NCBI RefSeq assembly: GCF_001421515.1
Contig: NZ_LMKM01000035.1
Span: 24,943-88,942 of the forward strand
Reading direction: 5' to 3'
Origin: Pedobacter sp. Leaf216
Lineage (GTDB): Bacteria > Bacteroidota > Bacteroidia > Sphingobacteriales > Sphingobacteriaceae
DNA length: 64,000 bases
Position 1 is the first letter of the stretch; each line of letters starts with the position of its first letter. Positions 8,928 to 18,009 of this stretch are shown here, piece by piece. The position numbers and the translations under genes were made by a program. Below the pieces are notes generated by a model. That model saw only the letters and a list, made by a program, of their open reading frames with translations. It was not told where the DNA came from and searched no databases.

Positions 8928-8992
8928 GTTGTAGTGGTTAATAGTTGATGGTTCATGGCTAGAGACTATCAGGCCATGAACCATCAACTTAT

Positions 8993-10507
8993 TTATTCTT
9001 TATTCTTCAAAGGCAGGTTAAACCAATGGAAACCATCTCTTGCAATAAGTGCTTCTGCTTCTTCCGGTCCCCAGCTATCGGCAGGATAATTAGGGAAGTT
9101 GATTGATTTTTTGCTTTCCCAGGTATTTAAAATTGGCATTACCAACTCCCAGGCTGCTTCTACCTGATCGCCACGCATAAATAACGTTTGATCGCCCATC
9201 ATCGCATCCAGTAACAAGGTTTCGTAAGCTTCAGGTGTATCACCTTCGTAGGTTCCTTTGTAATCGAAAACCATATCAACAGGATTTAGCACCATATCCA
9301 AACCTGGTCTTTTGGCCTGTACCTGCATACGGATACTCATTTCTGGCTGAATACTGATTACCAATCTGTTTTGCTGCCAGTTTTCGGTTACACCTGATGA
9401 GAAAATCTGATGTGGTACATCTCTAAACTGAATGGTAATTAATGATGAAGTTTGGTTTAAGCGTTTTCCTGTTCTCAAATAGAAAGGAATGCCCTGCCAT
9501 CTCCAGTTATCGATATGAAATTTAACTGCTGCAAAAGTTTCGGTGTTGGAGTGAGGATCTACACCTTTTTCCTGGCGGTAGCCCGGAACTTCTTTGCCTT
9601 CTACCCAGCCTTTACTGTATTGGCCCCTAACGGTATGGAAACGGATATCTTCAGCAGAAAAAGGACGCATTGCTTTTAAAACCTCTACTTTACGGTTTCT
9701 GATTTCGTCGGCATCGAAGTTAATCGGAGCTTCCATTCCGATTAAACAGAGTAATTGCAACAGGTGATTCTGAATCATATCTCTTAACGCACCAGAACCC
9801 TCGTAATAGCCACCACGATCGCCTACGCCTAATTGTTCTGTTACCGAAATTTGAACGTGATCTATATACGATCTGTTCCATAAAGGCTCGAACAAGGCAT
9901 TTGCAAAACGGAAAGCCATCATATTTTGAACGGTTTCTTTACCTAAATAATGATCGATACGGTAAATCTGTTTTTCAGTAAAAATGGTAGCCAATAAAGC
10001 ATTAAGCTCTTTTGCCGATTCTAAATCATGGCCGAAAGGCTTTTCGATAACAATACGGCTGTTGTCTTCATCCTGGGTAAGTTTGTATTTTTGCAAGCAT
10101 TCTGCAATAATAGGGAAGAAGTTAGGGGCAACTGCGAGGTAGAAAATTACCTGTGTACCTGCACCATATTCTTTTTGATATTTTTCTACAGCTGCTTTTA
10201 AATTTTCGAAGGTTTTTGGCTGCGCAAAATCAGTTGGGCAGTAATGCATTGTTTTTGTAAAATCGTCCCACTTATCTTTTTTTACTTTTCCACTGCGTGA
10301 AAACTGATTTACGGCATCTTCTAAGGCAGCTTTATAGCTATCGTCGGTAAATTCGGTTCTACCTGTACCAATAATGGCAAACTTATTTGGCATGTAACCC
10401 TCTATAAACAAATTATATAGGGCAGGTGCTAATTTTCTTTTGTTTAAATCACCTGTTCCACCAAATATTACAAAAATGGTAGGGTTTAATGCAGTTTTGC
10501 TTTTCAT
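8993..10507 (-). CDS. zwf: Glucose-6-phosphate 1-dehydrogenase
   Basis: Oxidises glucose 6-phosphate to 6-phosphogluconolactone, yielding NADPH. It is 504 residues, as usual for bacterial enzymes. The N-terminal Rossmann motif is FGGTGDLNKRKLAPALYNL and the substrate-binding active site is RIDHYLGKETVQN with its catalytic His. The C-terminal half is the typical large alpha/beta domain. It lies 30 bp downstream of gnd and just upstream of pgl, so the three are very probably one transcript. The order supports flux from glucose 6-phosphate made by the ROK kinase further upstream. Confidence 0.97.
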   Translation of the reverse strand: MKSKTALNPTIFVIFGGTGDLNKRKLAPALYNLFIEGYMPNKFAIIGTGRTEFTDDSYKAALEDAVNQFSRSGKVKKDKWDDFTKTMHYCPTDFAQPKTFENLKAAVEKYQKEYGAGTQVIFYLAVAPNFFPIIAECLQKYKLTQDEDNSRIVIEKPFGHDLESAKELNALLATIFTEKQIYRIDHYLGKETVQNMMAFRFANALFEPLWNRSYIDHVQISVTEQLGVGDRGGYYEGSGALRDMIQNHLLQLLCLIGMEAPINFDADEIRNRKVEVLKAMRPFSAEDIRFHTVRGQYSKGWVEGKEVPGYRQEKGVDPHSNTETFAAVKFHIDNWRWQGIPFYLRTGKRLNQTSSLITIQFRDVPHQIFSSGVTENWQQNRLVISIQPEMSIRMQVQAKRPGLDMVLNPVDMVFDYKGTYEGDTPEAYETLLLDAMMGDQTLFMRGDQVEAAWELVMPILNTWESKKSINFPNYPADSWGPEEAEALIARDGFHWFNLPLKNKE

Positions 10508-10537
10508 TTTATGTTGTTGTTCGTGAATCTATTAGGG

Positions 10538-11953
10538 TTATGATAATTTATTCCAGTCAGCATGGAAAACACCATCTTTATCAATACGCTCAAAAGTATG
10601 TGCGCCAAAGAAATCTCTTTGTGCCTGGATTAAATTAGAAGGCATGCGGCCTGTGGTAATGGTATCGAAATAGGTTAGGGTTGATGCAAATGCAGGAATA
10701 CCTAAGCCAGAACTGATACAGGCACCGATTGTTTTGCGTGTGCCGCTTAATGTTCCTTTAATGATGTTTTGAATACCAGCATCACCGAATAAATGTTCTA
10801 ATGAATTGTTTTTCTCGTAAGCCTGATAAATATCTTCTAAAAATTTGGCCCTGATGATACAGCCACCACGCCAGATTTTTGCAATTTCCTGTAACTGTAA
10901 ATCGTATTTATATTCTTTTGAAGCCTGAACCAATAAGTGCATACCCTGCGCATAGGCACTGATCATAGCAAAGTAAAACGCATCTTCAAGTTCTTCAATG
11001 GTAACTGCTATCTGGGTATCTTTTTTGCCAAAAGCCTCTTCTAAAGAAACCCTTAATTGTTTAAACTTGGATAAATCGCGGTTTGAAACAGCCTCGTTAA
11101 TGGTTGGAATTGGCAATTGAAGTTCCATTGAAACCTCTGAGGTCCATTTTCCGGTACCTTTTGAGCGGGCTTCATCTTTAATCTGATCTAAAAGATCATT
11201 TTGAGTTTCTGCATCTTTAAAAACAAAAATTTCAGCAGTAATTTCTAATAAGAAAGATTGCAACCTGCCTTCGTTCCATTTTTTAAATACTTTGTATATA
11301 TCATCGTTGGAATAGCCTAAACCATTTTTCAGGATTCCATAAACCTCGGCAATGAGTTCCATAATGGCATATTCAATTCCATTATGTACCATTTTAACAA
11401 AGTGACCGGAAGCACCCGGGCCAATGTAGGTTACGCAAGGATCGGTTCCAACTTTTGCTGCTACCGCATCAAAAACATCTTTTACTACATTGTAAGCTTG
11501 TTTATCGCCACCTGGCATCATACTCGGACCAAAACGTGCGCCTTCTTCACCTCCAGAAATACCCATGCCGAAGAAATGCAAACCATCTTTCTCCAGTTCA
11601 TCAACGCGGCGGTTGGTGTCGGTAAAATGAGAGTTACCGCTATCAATGATAATATCGCCTTTGCTTAACAATGGTTTTAATTCTGCAATAACACTATCAA
11701 CAATTGGTCCGGCAGGCACCAGTAAAATCAGTGTACGTGGCGTTTGCAAGCTTGCAATAAAAGTTTCAATATCATCAAATCCTTCCAGATTGTGCGTTTT
11801 GCCTTCTTCTTCAAGTTTCGAGATCATTTTTCTGTCTTTATCGTAACCTGTTACAGAGAAGCCTTTATCAGCCATGTTTAACAATAAGTTTCGGCCCATT
11901 GTGCCTAAACCGATCATTCCCAATTTATATTTTTTTGAATCGTTACTTGCCAT
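10538..11953 (-). CDS. gnd: 6-phosphogluconate dehydrogenase, decarboxylating
   Basis: Converts 6-phosphogluconate to ribulose 5-phosphate, CO2 and NADPH. It is 471 residues, the long (gndA-type) form. Visible are the NADP-binding GLGTMGRNLLLNMADKG, the IDSGNSHFTDT segment, the substrate-binding ISGGEEGARFGPSMMPGG and the C-terminal GNxIQAQRDFFGAHTF-like block (LIQAQRDFFGAHTYE family; here ending HTFERID). First of three genes with zwf and pgl. A TAATTTTG -7 box lies 23-30 bp before the start, so the set may have its own promoter although ppgK lies 86 bp upstream on the same strand. Confidence 0.97.
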   Translation of the reverse strand: MASNDSKKYKLGMIGLGTMGRNLLLNMADKGFSVTGYDKDRKMISKLEEEGKTHNLEGFDDIETFIASLQTPRTLILLVPAGPIVDSVIAELKPLLSKGDIIIDSGNSHFTDTNRRVDELEKDGLHFFGMGISGGEEGARFGPSMMPGGDKQAYNVVKDVFDAVAAKVGTDPCVTYIGPGASGHFVKMVHNGIEYAIMELIAEVYGILKNGLGYSNDDIYKVFKKWNEGRLQSFLLEITAEIFVFKDAETQNDLLDQIKDEARSKGTGKWTSEVSMELQLPIPTINEAVSNRDLSKFKQLRVSLEEAFGKKDTQIAVTIEELEDAFYFAMISAYAQGMHLLVQASKEYKYDLQLQEIAKIWRGGCIIRAKFLEDIYQAYEKNNSLEHLFGDAGIQNIIKGTLSGTRKTIGACISSGLGIPAFASTLTYFDTITTGRMPSNLIQAQRDFFGAHTFERIDKDGVFHADWNKLS

Positions 11954-11975
11954 TTTTTATTTTTTAGGTTGCACC

Positions 11976-11983
11976 CAAAATTA
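11976..11983 (-). promoter_or_regulatory. Candidate -7 box for gnd-zwf-pgl
   Basis: TAATTTTG on the minus strand matches the Bacteroidota consensus TAnnTTTG exactly, 23 bp from the gnd start codon. A well-spaced -33 TTG is not evident, so the call rests on the -7 element alone. Confidence 0.45.
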
Positions 11984-12039
11984 GGGTTTACAAATTAATA
12001 TTGCAGATATTGTTGTTAAAAGATTGTAATAAAGATCAA

Positions 12040-12795
12040 TTATTTTTCAGGCTCAACAGTGAAGATGTTGTACTTATCGGCCAGTTTCCAAAGCTTGGCA
12101 CCACCTTTAATTCCATCTCTGTTGGTTACAATTCTAATATTGCTTTCCAGTTTAAAATCTATCTGTTTAGAATTACCGCCACCTATATATAAGGTATCGT
12201 AATTAAAAACTGTTTTGTAGATTTCGATTACTTTTTTAAGCCTTTTATTCCAACGTTCTGAACCGATTTTTTCGAAAGCTTTATTGCCTATATAATCATC
12301 GTAATCTTCATCCTTATTAATTGGCAAGTGTGCCAGTTCTAAATGTGGCAACAATTCTCCATCAAACAACAATGCAGTACCAAAACCGGTACCCACTGTA
12401 AACACAATTTCAAAACCTTTACCTTCTACAACGCCCAAACCTTGCTGATCGGCATCATTTACCAGCCGTACCGATTTGCCCAGTTCGTTGGCCACGCGTT
12501 GGGCAAGGTCTACATCAGCCCATTTATTTTTAGCCAGGTTTGGAGCGGTTTTAACTATTCCGTTTTTTACATAGCCAGGAAAACCGATTGAAACACGGTT
12601 GTAGGTGTTCGGAAAGGGGGCAATTAGTTCAACAATACCAGAAACAATGTCTTTAGGTGTAGCTTCGGGCGGAGTTTTACTTTTTATATATTCGGTAAGC
12701 ATGTTTCCGCTTTCATCCAAAAGAACCGTTTTAATGCTTGTGCCGCCAATATCGATTGATAATATATTGTTTTCAGCTTTTTTCTTTTCAGCCAT
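12040..12795 (-). CDS. ppgK: ROK-family polyphosphate glucokinase-like kinase
   Basis: Probably phosphorylates glucose with polyphosphate and/or ATP as donor. The 251 residues are the size of strict PPGKs (about 250-270), shorter than usual ROK glucokinases. The phosphate-binding loop is SIDIGGTSIKTVLL. The order SIGFPGYVKNGIVKTAPNL, LVNDADQQGLG, VGTGFGTALLFDGELLPHLELAHLPI and YIGGGNSKQ follows actinobacterial PPGK closely. The ROK zinc-binding Cys cluster is absent, as in PPGK. It lies 86 bp upstream of gnd-zwf-pgl, and ppk1-ppx is near, which fits polyphosphate-driven supply of glucose 6-phosphate. Donor preference is inferred. Confidence 0.82.
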   Translation of the reverse strand: MAEKKKAENNILSIDIGGTSIKTVLLDESGNMLTEYIKSKTPPEATPKDIVSGIVELIAPFPNTYNRVSIGFPGYVKNGIVKTAPNLAKNKWADVDLAQRVANELGKSVRLVNDADQQGLGVVEGKGFEIVFTVGTGFGTALLFDGELLPHLELAHLPINKDEDYDDYIGNKAFEKIGSERWNKRLKKVIEIYKTVFNYDTLYIGGGNSKQIDFKLESNIRIVTNRDGIKGGAKLWKLADKYNIFTVEPEK

Positions 12796-12959
12796 AGTAG
12801 TGTATTTATAATTTCGAAGTTCTACAAATAAATTAAAACGACAAACATTAAATCACTATCGAAGTAATTTATGTGTAATAATATATTCTATAAAATCTAT
12901 GTATTTAATAGAATATATTTAAGTTTGTTCCGTTAAACTAAAATTAGACCAAAGTTGTT

Positions 12960-14180
12960 ATGACGGTAAATTACCTTGCATTCGCTATTCCGGCGTTTTT
13001 TATTTTTGTATTTATAGAGTTTAAAATAGCCCGGCATCAAAAAAGGGCAGAGGTATTTAAATATGAAAGTACGGTAGCAAATTTTAGTGTAGGGATTGCC
13101 GAGAGGTTGTTGAATTTATTTATTGCAGCCAGTTTTTATCAGACTTATAACTGGGTTTACACCAATTATGCCATTTTTGATATCAGCACCAAATGGTACG
13201 TATGGATATTGCTATTGTTGGCTACAGATTTGGTTTGGTATTGGTACCACAGGTTGGGGCATGAAATTAACTTTTTATGGGCAGCACATATTGTGCATCA
13301 CCAAAGTGAGGAATTTAATTTATCGGCAGCAGCAAGAATCACCACTATCCAGGCTATTTTTCGGAATGTATTCTGGTGTATTCTTCCATTGATCGGCTTT
13401 CATCCGAATATGATTATTGCCATACTATTGGCACATGGAGCCTATTCTTTTTTTACCCATACCCAATTGATTGGGAAGCTGGGCTGGTTGGAAAACATAC
13501 TGATTACACCTTCCTTACATGGCGTTCATCATGCTTCTGATGAGAAATACCTGGATAAAAATTATGGAGATGTTTTTGTGTTTTGGGATAAGCTTTTTGG
13601 TACTTTTCAAAAGGAAGAAGAAGCTCCGAAATATGGTTTAACACATCCCATTAAAAGTTATAGTTTTTTATGGCAGCATTTTCATTATTACCTCGAAATT
13701 GCAGAGGCTTACAAGCGTGCGAATGGTTTTAAAGCAAAATGGGATGCCGTTTTTGGTAGTCCGGCTTTGATGGATCAGAATATCCGGCCAATTTTAGAAG
13801 CGCGCTATTATCAGAACAAAAAGCAGGAAGTGGCCAAACCTAAATTTAAAATTTACTTAAATATCCAGCTGTTTATTGTGGTGGCCATGCTTACTACAGC
13901 AACTTTATTTTATGGCTTTTTAACACCAGTAAACAAGGTTGCGATCCTTATATTTATTTTGGTTACGCTTATAAATATAGGCGCACTGTTAGAGCAGCGC
14001 AAATGGATTTATTACCTGGAATGTTTCAGGCTGATCTTAATATTTGGCTTCTTTTTTTACACTTATAATCTACTTGGTTTTTTAATATTTCCCGTTATTA
14101 TTTTAATTACACTTGAGCGGGCATTCTCTTTACGTAAACTTTACATGAAACATGTTTTTGAGTATGTAAAAGCCCGTTAG
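12960..14180 (+). CDS. Sterol desaturase/fatty acid hydroxylase family membrane enzyme
   Basis: Integral membrane di-iron oxygenase of the fatty acid hydroxylase superfamily, 406 residues. The N-terminal half has several membrane spans and the three His boxes HRLGHE, HIVHH and HGVHH, with WAAHIVHHQSEEFNLS as the most typical segment. The C-terminal part (from about residue 300) adds three or four further hydrophobic spans. This layout resembles alkylglycerol monooxygenase (TMEM195-like), which cleaves ether lipids, but hydroxylation of another lipid is equally possible. It is divergent from ppgK across a 164 bp AT-rich gap and has no operon partner. Confidence 0.88.
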   Translation: MTVNYLAFAIPAFFIFVFIEFKIARHQKRAEVFKYESTVANFSVGIAERLLNLFIAASFYQTYNWVYTNYAIFDISTKWYVWILLLLATDLVWYWYHRLGHEINFLWAAHIVHHQSEEFNLSAAARITTIQAIFRNVFWCILPLIGFHPNMIIAILLAHGAYSFFTHTQLIGKLGWLENILITPSLHGVHHASDEKYLDKNYGDVFVFWDKLFGTFQKEEEAPKYGLTHPIKSYSFLWQHFHYYLEIAEAYKRANGFKAKWDAVFGSPALMDQNIRPILEARYYQNKKQEVAKPKFKIYLNIQLFIVVAMLTTATLFYGFLTPVNKVAILIFILVTLINIGALLEQRKWIYYLECFRLILIFGFFFYTYNLLGFLIFPVIILITLERAFSLRKLYMKHVFEYVKAR

Positions 14181-14684
14181 TGTTATTTCTTTAGCTTTCG
14201 ATTTTAATTTATACATTATTGTTACAAGATGCTGTTTCGTTTTGTTGCATTATATAGATGCGTATTTATTTGATGTGTAATGAAATTATTACGCGTGTTG
14301 GTTAGCTTAACTTATATTGATGCATTGAGATCAAATTTATTGCTTTAAACACTCTTATTTGGCTGATTTCTATTTAATCCTTTTCAAAATATCTTTTCCG
14401 GATTTTCTTCAATCATCTTTAATTCTGTCTTTTTAATCATTCAGTTATTGAATGTTTGCTGTTCGTGTGTTTTATTGTTTTTTGTTTCGATTTGTTTTTA
14501 TAATTTTATATAACGAAACTTATAATAAGTAAAATTAAACTAAACGCAACATTTTAGTGAGGCTTTTAATACATTAATATTTACTTAACATAGTTTTAAC
14601 ATAAACAGACTTACTTTGCCCGCAAATCCGGTCGAAATAAATCGAAATTATGAACCCTATTACTAACCGGATATATAAATAATT
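14181..14684 (+). promoter_or_regulatory. Long AT-rich leader before the SusC gene
   Basis: About 500 bp without a supportable gene. Near the 3' end TTACTTTG (14611-14618) is close to the TAnnTTTG -7 box. A tiny frame of ten codons (14650-14682, MNPITNRIYK) ends two bases before the SusC ATG and might couple translation. Promoter and leader function are inferred; nothing like an anti-sigma/ECF pair precedes this SusC gene. Confidence 0.35.
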
Positions 14685-17600
14685 ATGATTAAAAATTTTA
14701 CTCAACAGATTTCGTGGTATCAGTGCGTTCTGCATGTAAAGAAAAGCAATCCCGATAGCTTTAAAACAATTACCCCTTTTTTTAAAGGTAGGCTAAAACG
14801 CTTTAGTATTTTAGTGTTTGCATTGGTATTACAATTGGTTTGCATAAACCAAGGTTTTGCACAAACGCCAACCCAAAAAATTGTTATTAAAGGTACTGTG
14901 TTAGATGATGCGGATGGACAGGTGTTAATTGGTACTACCATCACCGATAACAATAAGAAGTTTTTGGCAGTAACAAATGAGAAAGGAAATTACTCAATCA
15001 GTGTTGCTAAGGGAACAACCATTTTGTACAATATGGTGGGTTATAAAACTTTAGCTAAAGTTTTTAATAACAACGATAATGATGCTGTGGTAAGGTTACA
15101 ATCTTCTACAAGTGCTTTAAATGATGTTGTGGTTACGGCCCTTGGTATTAAACGTTCTGAACGGGCACTGGGTTACTCAGTTGCAGTTTTAGATAGTTCT
15201 GCATTTACCAATGCGGTTTCTACCAACTGGACTGATGCTTTATCGGGTAAAGTTGCAGGCTTAAACCTGGTTCGTAACAGCGGTTTGGCTGCATCCAATA
15301 AAATTATCCTTCGGGGAGAAAATAATTTAACCGGCGATAACGAAGCGCTCATTGTAATTGATGGTGTAGTTGCCAGTAGCAGTGCTAAACGTACAGCCGG
15401 AACAGGTGGAGGCGTTTATGGTACATCAGGAGATATTCTGCCTACAGATTTTGGAAGCGCGCTGAATGATTTAAGTCCAGACGATATTGAGAATGTAACC
15501 GTATTAAAAGGACCTGCGGCATCTGCACTATATGGCCAGCGTGGAGCAAATGGAGCCATTGTAATTACCACTAAATCTGCTGGCAGCAGCAAAAAAAAGT
15601 TTAACATTACGTTTACTTCCAATACAGCATTTGAGCAAATTAACAGAGGTCCGGATATTCAGCAAGAGTATGGAGCAGGCGTAAGTGGTGCAAGCTATTA
15701 CAGTTTTGGAACCAATGCCGATGGTGCCGATACCCATGCAACTAGTTCTACCTACGGACCGAGGTTTGATGGCACGAGCATGTTTTTTCAATATGATCCA
15801 ACTACACAAAAAGGGGGCACCACCCGTACACCTTGGGTGGCTTATCCAAATGCTTTGGATGCGTTTTTCAAAACAGGTGTCGAAACTACCAATTCTGTAA
15901 CATTAGATGGAAACGCTGGAAAAGTAGGGTTACGTTTTACTGCAAACCATGGCAACAATGATTGGATTGTTCCCAATACAAATTTAGAGCGTACTTCCCT
16001 TGCGCTATCTGGAAATAGTAACATAACCAAAAAACTAAACATTGTTTTTAAAGCCAACTACAATAATAGGCATAGTGATAATTTACCAGCAACCGGTTAT
16101 GGTAATCAATCGTTAATGTATTGGTTTATGTTTGCGCATCCAAACATGAATTTGGATTGGTTTAAGAACTATTGGGTAGCCGGACAGGAAGGTCGGAAAT
16201 TTGTTGATTTAACATCCAGCTTTCCAGAAGGTCCTTATGCAATTTCTGAACAATATTTAAACGGACAGAGAAGAAATGGTATTTTGGGTAATATCCAGGC
16301 GACTTACAAGTTTACCAATGATTTAAGTTTACTTGTGCGTTCTTCTATTGATTATAATCATGATATCCGCGAAACTAAGCGTCCGTGGGATGCTGCAGGA
16401 GCGAAATTTGCTCAGGGATCTTTTCGTGTTCAGGATATAAATTCTTATGAAGTAAATGCCGACTTTTTATTAAGATACAATAAAGATTTATCTAAGGATT
16501 TAAAACTTTCTGCTTCAGTAGGTGGTAGCCAATTGAGAAATCGATACAACAAATCAGAATTGCGTGCTGATGGATTGGTTGTTCCGGGAGATTACAGGTT
16601 AGAAAACAATCAAAATCCACTGATTTCTGTTCCGGATACTGCCCGTTTTAACATTAACAGTTTGTACGGTACAATGTCGCTTTCACTAAAAAATTATTTG
16701 TTTTTGGATTTGACAGGCAGACAGGATTGGAACAGTACTTTGGCATCTCCGTTACGTACCGATAATGTGGGTTTCTTCTATCCATCTGCAAGTTTATCTT
16801 TCATTGCTTCCGATTTTTGGCAAATGCCTTCACAAATTAGCTATTTTAAACTTCGCGGATCAATTGCTCAGGTGGGTAGTGGAGGTACAACACCATACCG
16901 AACTGCATATAACTATACCCTTGCCGCAAACGGAATTTATCCTGGCGGTGCAATGACAAACCCAAGTGTACTCCCAAACAATAACTTAAAGCCATTATCT
17001 ACCACAACAATTGAAGTGGGTGCGGAATTAAAATTGTTTAAAAACAGATTGAATTTTGATTTTGCCGCTTATACCGGAAATACAAAAAATCAGATATTAA
17101 GTCGCTCAATTGATCGTGCAACTGGTTATTCTATTGCCGTATTCAATGCAGGACGAGTAGATAACAAAGGTTTGGAAATGTCATTAAACGCAATACCATT
17201 GCAAACCAGATCATTTAAATGGACGGTTAACGGAACTTTTTCAGCAAACAGAAACACCATTAAAGAACTTGCAGATAGCTCAGTGATATTGCGTACCGGC
17301 CCAATTGGAGGTACTCAAATCGTAGCCAATGTAGGAGGTAGTTTAGGCGATATTTATGGTTTTGGCCTAAAGCGTTCACCTGATGGACAAGTAATATTCG
17401 ACAATACGGGTAAAGCCATTCCAGATCAAACCCAGTTAAAATACCTGGGTAATACTATGCCTAAATTCAGATTTAGCTTTGGTACTGGTGTAACTTATAA
17501 AGGCTTTGCTGCCAATGTTTTATTTGATGCACAACTTGGTGCTTTTGCCCATTCTTTAACCTTTGCAAGAATGGCCGGCCTTGGTAAATTGAAATTAACC

Positions 17601-18002
17601 TTACCGGGAAGGTACGGCGGTTTAATCGGGGATGGTGTAATGTTAAATCCTGATGGTGTTACTTATAGTCCTAATACCATAGTTGCAACTGATGTGGGTG
17701 CATTTTATGAAGCCATGTACGGCTCAACCAATGCAGAAGGAAGTACATTTAGAACAGATTATTTAAAATTCAGAGAGGCTAATATTAATTATACATTCTC
17801 AAAAAGATTGGTTTCTAGCTTAGGCCTGAGCAGGATAACCATAGGCGTGTATGGCCGTAACCTGTACACCTGGTCGCCATGGCCTGCCTTCGATCCGGAG
17901 TTTGGTACACTGTCGGGCAACGATATTGTACAAGGTTTTGAGGTAGGACAACTGCCATCAACCAGAACTTTTGGTGCACGTTTAGTAGTGGGTATAAACT
18001 AA
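14685..18002 (+). CDS. SusC/RagA TonB-linked outer-membrane transporter
   Basis: Outer-membrane active transporter, 1105 residues, that pairs with the SusD-like lipoprotein after it. A basic N-terminal extension precedes the signal peptide (about 37-60, ending GFAQ). Then come a carboxypeptidase-D-like regulatory domain (VIKGTVLDDADGQVLIGTTI), the TonB-box region (LNDVVVTALGIKRSERALGYSV), the plug domain with LYGQRGANGAIVITTKSAG, and a 22-strand barrel ending in the typical aromatic-poor SusC C terminus (RTFGARLVVGIN). The cargo is not readable from the sequence. The neighbouring esterases and phosphodiesterases suggest glycerophosphoester or phospholipid breakdown products rather than glycans. 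Confidence 0.96.
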   Translation: MIKNFTQQISWYQCVLHVKKSNPDSFKTITPFFKGRLKRFSILVFALVLQLVCINQGFAQTPTQKIVIKGTVLDDADGQVLIGTTITDNNKKFLAVTNEKGNYSISVAKGTTILYNMVGYKTLAKVFNNNDNDAVVRLQSSTSALNDVVVTALGIKRSERALGYSVAVLDSSAFTNAVSTNWTDALSGKVAGLNLVRNSGLAASNKIILRGENNLTGDNEALIVIDGVVASSSAKRTAGTGGGVYGTSGDILPTDFGSALNDLSPDDIENVTVLKGPAASALYGQRGANGAIVITTKSAGSSKKKFNITFTSNTAFEQINRGPDIQQEYGAGVSGASYYSFGTNADGADTHATSSTYGPRFDGTSMFFQYDPTTQKGGTTRTPWVAYPNALDAFFKTGVETTNSVTLDGNAGKVGLRFTANHGNNDWIVPNTNLERTSLALSGNSNITKKLNIVFKANYNNRHSDNLPATGYGNQSLMYWFMFAHPNMNLDWFKNYWVAGQEGRKFVDLTSSFPEGPYAISEQYLNGQRRNGILGNIQATYKFTNDLSLLVRSSIDYNHDIRETKRPWDAAGAKFAQGSFRVQDINSYEVNADFLLRYNKDLSKDLKLSASVGGSQLRNRYNKSELRADGLVVPGDYRLENNQNPLISVPDTARFNINSLYGTMSLSLKNYLFLDLTGRQDWNSTLASPLRTDNVGFFYPSASLSFIASDFWQMPSQISYFKLRGSIAQVGSGGTTPYRTAYNYTLAANGIYPGGAMTNPSVLPNNNLKPLSTTTIEVGAELKLFKNRLNFDFAAYTGNTKNQILSRSIDRATGYSIAVFNAGRVDNKGLEMSLNAIPLQTRSFKWTVNGTFSANRNTIKELADSSVILRTGPIGGTQIVANVGGSLGDIYGFGLKRSPDGQVIFDNTGKAIPDQTQLKYLGNTMPKFRFSFGTGVTYKGFAANVLFDAQLGAFAHSLTFARMAGLGKLKLTLPGRYGGLIGDGVMLNPDGVTYSPNTIVATDVGAFYEAMYGSTNAEGSTFRTDYLKFREANINYTFSKRLVSSLGLSRITIGVYGRNLYTWSPWPAFDPEFGTLSGNDIVQGFEVGQLPSTRTFGARLVVGIN

Positions 18003-18009
18003 TAAGAAA

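Noticed and set aside
14181-14684. Sigma/anti-sigma pair before SusC
   Set aside because: No coding frame of suitable size exists in the 500 bp leader or in the sterol desaturase gene.
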